Assembly: GCF_901709675.1 (NCBI RefSeq)
Contig: NC_051096.1
Location: forward strand, 2,943,001 to 3,007,000
From: Syngnathus acus
Taxonomy: Eukaryota; Chordata; Actinopteri; Syngnathiformes; Syngnathidae
Direction of reading: 5' to 3'
Length of the DNA stretch: 64,000 nucleotides
Shown here: in pieces, positions 58,648-64,000 of the stretch
Position numbering within the stretch: the first letter of the stretch is position 1
Layout of the letters: each line of letters opens with the position of its first letter
The notes under the pieces: model-generated
Databases searched by the model: none
Told to the model about the DNA's origin: nothing
The model's input: only the letters and a program-made list of their open reading frames with translations
Program-made: the position numbers and the translations under genes

Positions 58648-60455
58648 CCTCATCCCCCTCCCCCCCTCACCGATGACACTGACCCCCGAACCTCCTCCCG
58701 CCCAACCCTATTTTGTCATTCCCCAAACAGGAAACAGCCATGAGCACCCCTTCCTTCCAAACACAAATTGGATTCTTAAAAGTAAAACTTCAGTGCTCAT
58801 CTTTGCAATTCATAGCCATTGGAGGGAGAAAATCAGCCCAACATGGAACATTCCTGTTGATCAACTCGCTGTGTCCTCTTGCAACACGTTTCCCTTTTGT
58901 GTTGCTTGTCAACCTCCGGTTGTCCTCATTCACTCCCATTCCATGTTTTTGTTTTTTAGTTCTGATCTTTTTAGTTGTAGCTGCAAAACACAAGTCAAAA
59001 ATGCTTATTATTGCAAATGAAGTCGATCTCCCTCCTTTGGCAACGTAACCGTCTAACCCGCTGATCAAGTGTCACTTGTAAAACTTTCCAAAAATGTCAA
59101 TGCACTGACAGGGTGGTAAGAAGAACATAATCGAAGAGTGATTTTACAAATTACGAAAGAAAGTTAACCTGAACAACTTGATCTTTAGAGTGTCGCTCAG
59201 AGGAGTCACGTGCGTAGAAATCGACATGTCAAGTGATCTGTGTTCTCACCCCCCCCCTCGTTTCCGTGAATGTTGTTTTTACTCTTGTGCCCCCCTGTTG
59301 GCACTTGTTTGGAAAATCTTTGGGGAAAGGAGGAAAGACATCCGATTTGATTGTTGATGACAAATCATTGAATGTCACGGTCGCTTCACACGTTAAGTAA
59401 CGGTCGTTTGTCATCCTCTAAGACTGCTGCCTAACTTTTTTTTTTGTTGTAATTATTCCAAATGTGTGACAATGTTTGTTGCACATTTTCATGTGGTTTC
59501 TCCTGGGTTTGAGTTTAATATTTTTGTGTACCCAATTTTTTATTTTTTTTTGCGTGTGTGTTTTGCCTCTGTTGTCATCTCATCCTTTTATTGTATTGTT
59601 TATAATGATGACCATCCAGTAACAGGAGACTGGTGGTCTTGTTTGCAAGCACCTGTATGCAGAATAAATGACAAGGAAAAACATTGTGTAACCTTTAGTG
59701 TGTTTGTTCCCTCAGGACGCAGTGAAGCATCGATTTTCTATCGCGATTAATTGCACGAGAACATGCAAACTCCACACAGTGGGGCCTAAATATAGTTTCT
59801 AACTCAGGACCTCTTAATGAAAGGGAAATGTGTAAATAAATATTTTGGTGAGCCTTAAAATTGTGTAAACAGCAGCACTAGCAATGGGCAAAATATTCAC
59901 TGGTTCTTCAAACTGCAAAATTTTACAGGCTCTTTAATTTTTAATCCATTTTGTTATGCAATGTTCGGTTGTATTTAACTTTTAAATGTAATCCTGTTCG
60001 AGAACATTTTAATGAAATAGTTTTAAGTATTTTTTAATATCCTTATATTTAGCAAAATCTATAATTACAATATACTTTTAGAAATGTTTCACCATTTTTA
60101 TGATTACTTCAGCCTAGCAATATTGACATATTTGATGAATTACAGCATTTTTTTTTAACGAAATGGCTTCCGGAAATGACATATTTTGGTCCCGTCCACT
60201 TTTACAAATTGACCAATGGGGTGTTTAGTTTGGAGGAAGTGAAGCAGGAAAATAATAGACCAATCAAGTGGCAGAGGGAAAGAATGGACCAATCACGCGA
60301 TAAGGACGGGCCATTGTATCTGAAGAAGAAAAAAGGGCTTTCAGGACAACCGACGATCGCCATCTTTGACACGTCTGAGGCGCGGTGAGCATTGCGTGTT
60401 AACTTCAAAACCCTTTTTCGTGCTATTTGGAATACTTGTTCGATAATAAGGATCG
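58648..60455 (+). other. lypla2 3' UTR and sfpq upstream region
   Basis: The long lypla2 3' UTR extends to about 59690. The stretch 59760-60150 is A/T-rich and empty. The sfpq promoter region has GGCTTCCGGAAATGAC (ETS-type) near 60166. A possible 5' UTR exon ends near 60385 (GAGGCGCG/GTGAGC). Confidence 0.55.
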
Positions 60456-63400
60456 ATGCCTCATTTTCATAACAACCGTGGCGGAATGGGGATGAGTCAA
60501 TTCCAGCCTCGCCGAGGCGGTGGAGTCGGCGGTCCTATGCGGGGAAGTATAATGGGAAGCCCCAATTTTAGAAATCACCCTTTCCAGAACCCGAACCCGA
60601 ACCGTCGGGGAGGAAACAACAACTTCAACCGTGGACAGCAGTCGAGCCCCCAAAAGTCACAAAACAACCAAGGCATGCAGGGCCTCCCACCGCCGACTCC
60701 CGGGCCCGCTCTCACCATGAAAGGCCCGATGGACAAGAAGCAGGAGCAAGAAAAGCCGACAACCCCCACAACGGAGCCGAAAGTTCAGCCCAAGCAAGAA
60801 ATCACATCTCCCCAACCGAACCAGACCAACAAGACTCCGCAGCTCAAGTCACCAACTCAAAATGCTAACGGCCCGCAACTACCCCAGCAGCAGAATCCAT
60901 CTGCTCTCGTGAGTCCCAAGCCAGGTCCTCAGCAAAACCAACAAAATCAGAAAGAAGTCCCTCAAACAAACCAACAAACCCAGAAGCCTGGACAACAACA
61001 AAACCAGAAGCCTGGACAGCAACCGAACCAGCGGCCAGGCCAACCGCAAAATCAACAGACCCAGAGAGGAGGGCAACAACAAAATCAGCAGAACCAGAGG
61101 CCTGGACAACCGCAAAATCAAAGGGGAGGCCAACAAAATAATCAGCCGAACCAAAGGATGGGTCCGCAGCAGAACCCGCGGCAAGGCATGCAATCGCAAA
61201 TCCAACAGAACCAGAGGATGGGCCAGCAGCAGAATCAAAGGCCAGGCCCAAAGACTGGGCCCCAGATGAATACATTTAATAAACCGGTGCAAGGACAGCC
61301 GCAGCAGCTGGACGCCCCGGGTACAAGCACGGCGCAAGGGCAACCACAGGTTAGTTTTTGTACTTTTCACCACATTTACATCAATAACCCATCTTTCAAA
61401 CGACCTAAAAACGCTTAAATAATTTTTAAACATCGTGTATTTCGACAGAAAATGGCCGTAGTTATCTTTTGTTTTATTGAAGCGTTGTGTTTTATTCTTA
61501 TTACTTGGCAGTCCGCTCGGGTGGTGCTATAACGAACTTATGCACTAATATTTTCACCGCCTTTGTCTCGCGCAACTGCTGTGCCTGTACTGGGTGATGA
61601 ATTCAAGCGCACCCGTCGTGTTTACTTCCTGCCGCCATCTTGGGTGAAAAAGTCAGTTGCACAATCGCCTTTTTGACCTATATATTGATTTTGCGTCATT
61701 TGGTGATTTCTTTTTTTAATACGATTGTTCGCACCCCCATGTAAAGTACGTAATATCGTAGAATTGAGGTTGTTTGCGCTCTATGGTAGAAATAAAAGAG
61801 CGAACAATGCCGTGGGGGGACGTGAAAATGGCGACGAAGAAAACCAGCCATGACGTATTTGTTTTCCCCAATGTCGGATTGCATTTTGTGCGGTAAAGTC
61901 CTCTGTTGTTTATTTTATTTTTAATACGTATTTATTCACACATTTAGCAGGAATTCAAGGCGACACTGTCCATGCTGCTGAAACCTGGCGAGAAATCCTA
62001 CACACAGCGGTGCCGTCTGTTTGTCGGAAACCTCCCCAATGACATCACTGAGGAGAATTTCAGGAAGATTTTTGCCAAGTATGGAGAGCCCAGTGAGGTT
62101 TTTATCAACAAAGGAAAAGGCTTTGGTTTCATCCGACTGGTAAGCTTTAATATGACTAACGTCAATGTAAGAAAATGGTATCTGGTTACAAATTATTGTA
62201 ACGCATTGATTTAGGAGTCCCGTGCACTTGCCGAGATAGCGAAAGCCGAATTGGACGACCTTCCGATGAAAGGCAGAAGCCTCCGCGTCCGCTTTGCCAC
62301 ACACTCTGCGGCCCTCTCCGTCAAGAACCTGTCGCCTTTCGTGTCCAACGAGCTCCTGGAGGAGGCCTTCTCCCAGTTTGGGATGATTGAGAGGGCCGTC
62401 GTCATTGTTGACGACCGCGGGCGCTCCACCGGCAAGGGCATCGTGGAGTTTGCCTCCAAGCCGGCAGCCAGGAAGGCCCTGGACCGGTGCAACGAGGGCG
62501 TCTTTCTGCTCACCACGTAAGTTATTTTTTTATAAAATGTACATGATGTCAATCTTAATTGCATTACAGTGTATAAACTTATGCTAAAGCCCGTCCGTGA
62601 GATAAGTTTGTCTTTAAACTGTTGAGATATACTGAAAAGAACATTGTAAGATCATACTGTGCTATTTTTGTTTTAGGTCACCAAGGCCCGTAGTTGTGGA
62701 GCCCCTTGAACAGTGTGACGATCAAGATGGACTTCCAGAGAAGCTGGCACAGAAGAACCCCAGATACCAAGTGTACGCATGTCGCTTGTCAACTTTTCGC
62801 CATCCTCTCTGTGCAACATACATTTGAATCAAACATTTTCCACCCATCCTTGTTCTCTCAATAGGGAACGCGAGGAACCCCCTCGCTTTGCCCGCCCCGG
62901 CACCTTTGAGTTTGAGTACTCCAAACGCTGGAAGTCATTGGATGAGATGGAGAAGCAGCAGAGGCAGCAGGTCGACAAGAACATGATGGAGGCCCGCGAG
63001 AAGCTTGAGAGCGAGATGGAGGAGGCCTACCATGAGCACCAGGCCAACATGCTGCGTCAGGGTAAGACCACCCAGGCTACCTCATGCCCCATCTCCACCG
63101 TCGCACTCTACCCCGAGTTAATCTAATGTTCCTTCGCAGATCTGCTGAGGCGACAGGAGGAACTGCGACGCATGGAAGAGATGCACAATCAGGAGATGCA
63201 GAAGAGGAAGGAGATGCAGTTGAGGTGCTGTTGTTCATCTGCTTGGAGCACCTGCGCTCTTGGTCCAGGTGCGCGCGGTAGCCCGTGCTCATGGTGTCGT
63301 CTCCCTCAGACAAGAGGAGGAGCGTCGCAGGCGAGAAGACGAGATGCTTCGCAAGCGCGAGCTGGAGGAGCAGATGCGTCGCCAGCGCGAAGAAAGCTAC

Positions 63401-63917
63401 AGGATTGGCAACTTCATTGACGTGAGTTCAACATTGTGCAAATGAAAAGAGACACCTTGTAACGCTTCTGAATTATTTGTCCAGAGGGAGAGAGACATGC
63501 GGATGAGTTCTGGTGCTGCCCTGGCTATGGGAGGTAGGTTCTGTTCCTTTATTTGGATACTGTTCACTTCTCAATCAAAGCAATCCTATGAGTGCCATCA
63601 AATCTGGTTTGATCCATTAAGCTGGGAAAGTAACACCAACGATGGCCACCTGGTGGCGGCATTGAGTCTCTTTTGGATGCAATCACCTTGCCAGTCAACA
63701 TGGCACACCTCTGAAAATCTGACTGTTGGGAGCGCACACCACGAGTCTAAAGCGCTCGTATTTATTCGAGTGACTCGATCGAGATGGTAATTGATGTTTC
63801 CCCAATCCAGATATGGCCTATGGCACCGTTGGCCAGGCCTACGCCATGAATGCGATGGGATATGAGGCCCAGCAGGCAATGGGAGCGTCTCCGGGATCCC
63901 AGATGAGCAATGATATG
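60456..63917 (+). CDS. sfpq: Splicing factor, proline- and glutamine-rich (DBHS family), 3' end outside window
   Basis: Nuclear RNA/DNA-binding protein of paraspeckles, working as a dimer with NONO/PSPC1. Exons seen: 60456-61349, 61951-62139, 62215-62516, 62677-62772, 62865-63061, 63140-63224, 63310-63421, 63485-63533, 63811-63917, then a donor GTAAGG. The gene runs past the window edge. 677 codons are present in frame. The N-terminus is Gly/Arg-rich ([18 protein letters not shown]), then a long Gln/Asn/Pro repeat (about 110-285). RRM1 ([14 protein letters not shown]), RRM2 ([20 protein letters not shown]), the NOPS segment and the coiled coil ([20 protein letters not shown]) follow. It is closer to SFPQ than NONO in [10 protein letters not shown] and [11 protein letters not shown]. 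The start of exon 2 may be 61948 or 61951. Confidence 0.95.
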
Positions 63918-64000
63918 GTAAGGTATCCCGCTTTCGGGAAAACCACTCTTGTGTCTGGACTTTCCCCTCCACCGGGAACATTATTTGGAGCAGATTAGTC

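Overview
The window is a gene-dense piece of a teleost fish nuclear genome. The evidence is intron-rich genes with GT-AG boundaries, all with vertebrate orthologues, fish-type paralogues and short introns, plus microsatellites and decayed transposons. I count 16 protein-coding genes in 64 kb, about 4 kb per gene. This suggests a compact percomorph genome; I cannot name the species.

Layout, left to right: pdcd6ip/ALIX (+, 2.25-9.3 kb); znf706 (+, 10.8-11.3); bmp8a (-, 11.9-14.5); slc9a1/NHE1 (+, 15.8-19.6); srsf10 (+, 20.7-23.2); gja9-type connexin (+, 24.4-25.9); mycbp (-, 26.4-27.2); slc17a5/sialin (+, 28.9-31.1); two tandem eef1a genes (+, 35.1-37.1 and 38.0-40.5); rpl11 (+, 41.3-42.9); klhl31 (-, 43.9-46.7); eloa/Elongin A (+, 48.5-52.4); pithd1 (+, 54.0-55.4); lypla2/APT2 (+, 57.0-58.6); and sfpq (+, 60.5 to beyond the right edge, incomplete). 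Every complete coding sequence except slc9a1 adds up to a whole number of codons when the exons given here are joined. In slc9a1 the last exons do not join in frame with canonical splice sites.

These genes are not an operon-like functional unit. Most are housekeeping genes: translation (eef1a x2, rpl11), transcription and splicing (eloa, srsf10, sfpq), membrane traffic and lipidation (pdcd6ip, lypla2). They are mixed with tissue-specific genes (bmp8a, gja9, klhl31) and transporters (slc9a1, slc17a5). From memory of the human map, bmp8a, slc9a1, srsf10, gja9, mycbp, rpl11, eloa, pithd1, lypla2 and sfpq correspond to 1p34-36. The block slc17a5-eef1a-klhl31 corresponds to chromosome 6, so the window is a mosaic of ancestral segments.

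I found no clearly new biological system. The points most worth checking are: a minor-spliceosome (U12) intron in srsf10 that contains a candidate poison exon; a second U12-like intron in mycbp (both have odd 3' ends); local homogenisation, including introns, between the two eef1a copies; a 25-C tract forming an eef1a polypyrimidine tract; three 27-bp repeats each carrying an ATGCAAAT octamer behind eloa; and scattered CTCF-like motifs. Mobile DNA is sparse: one pogo/Tigger-like MITE, one LINE remnant and one short fish-repeat fragment.
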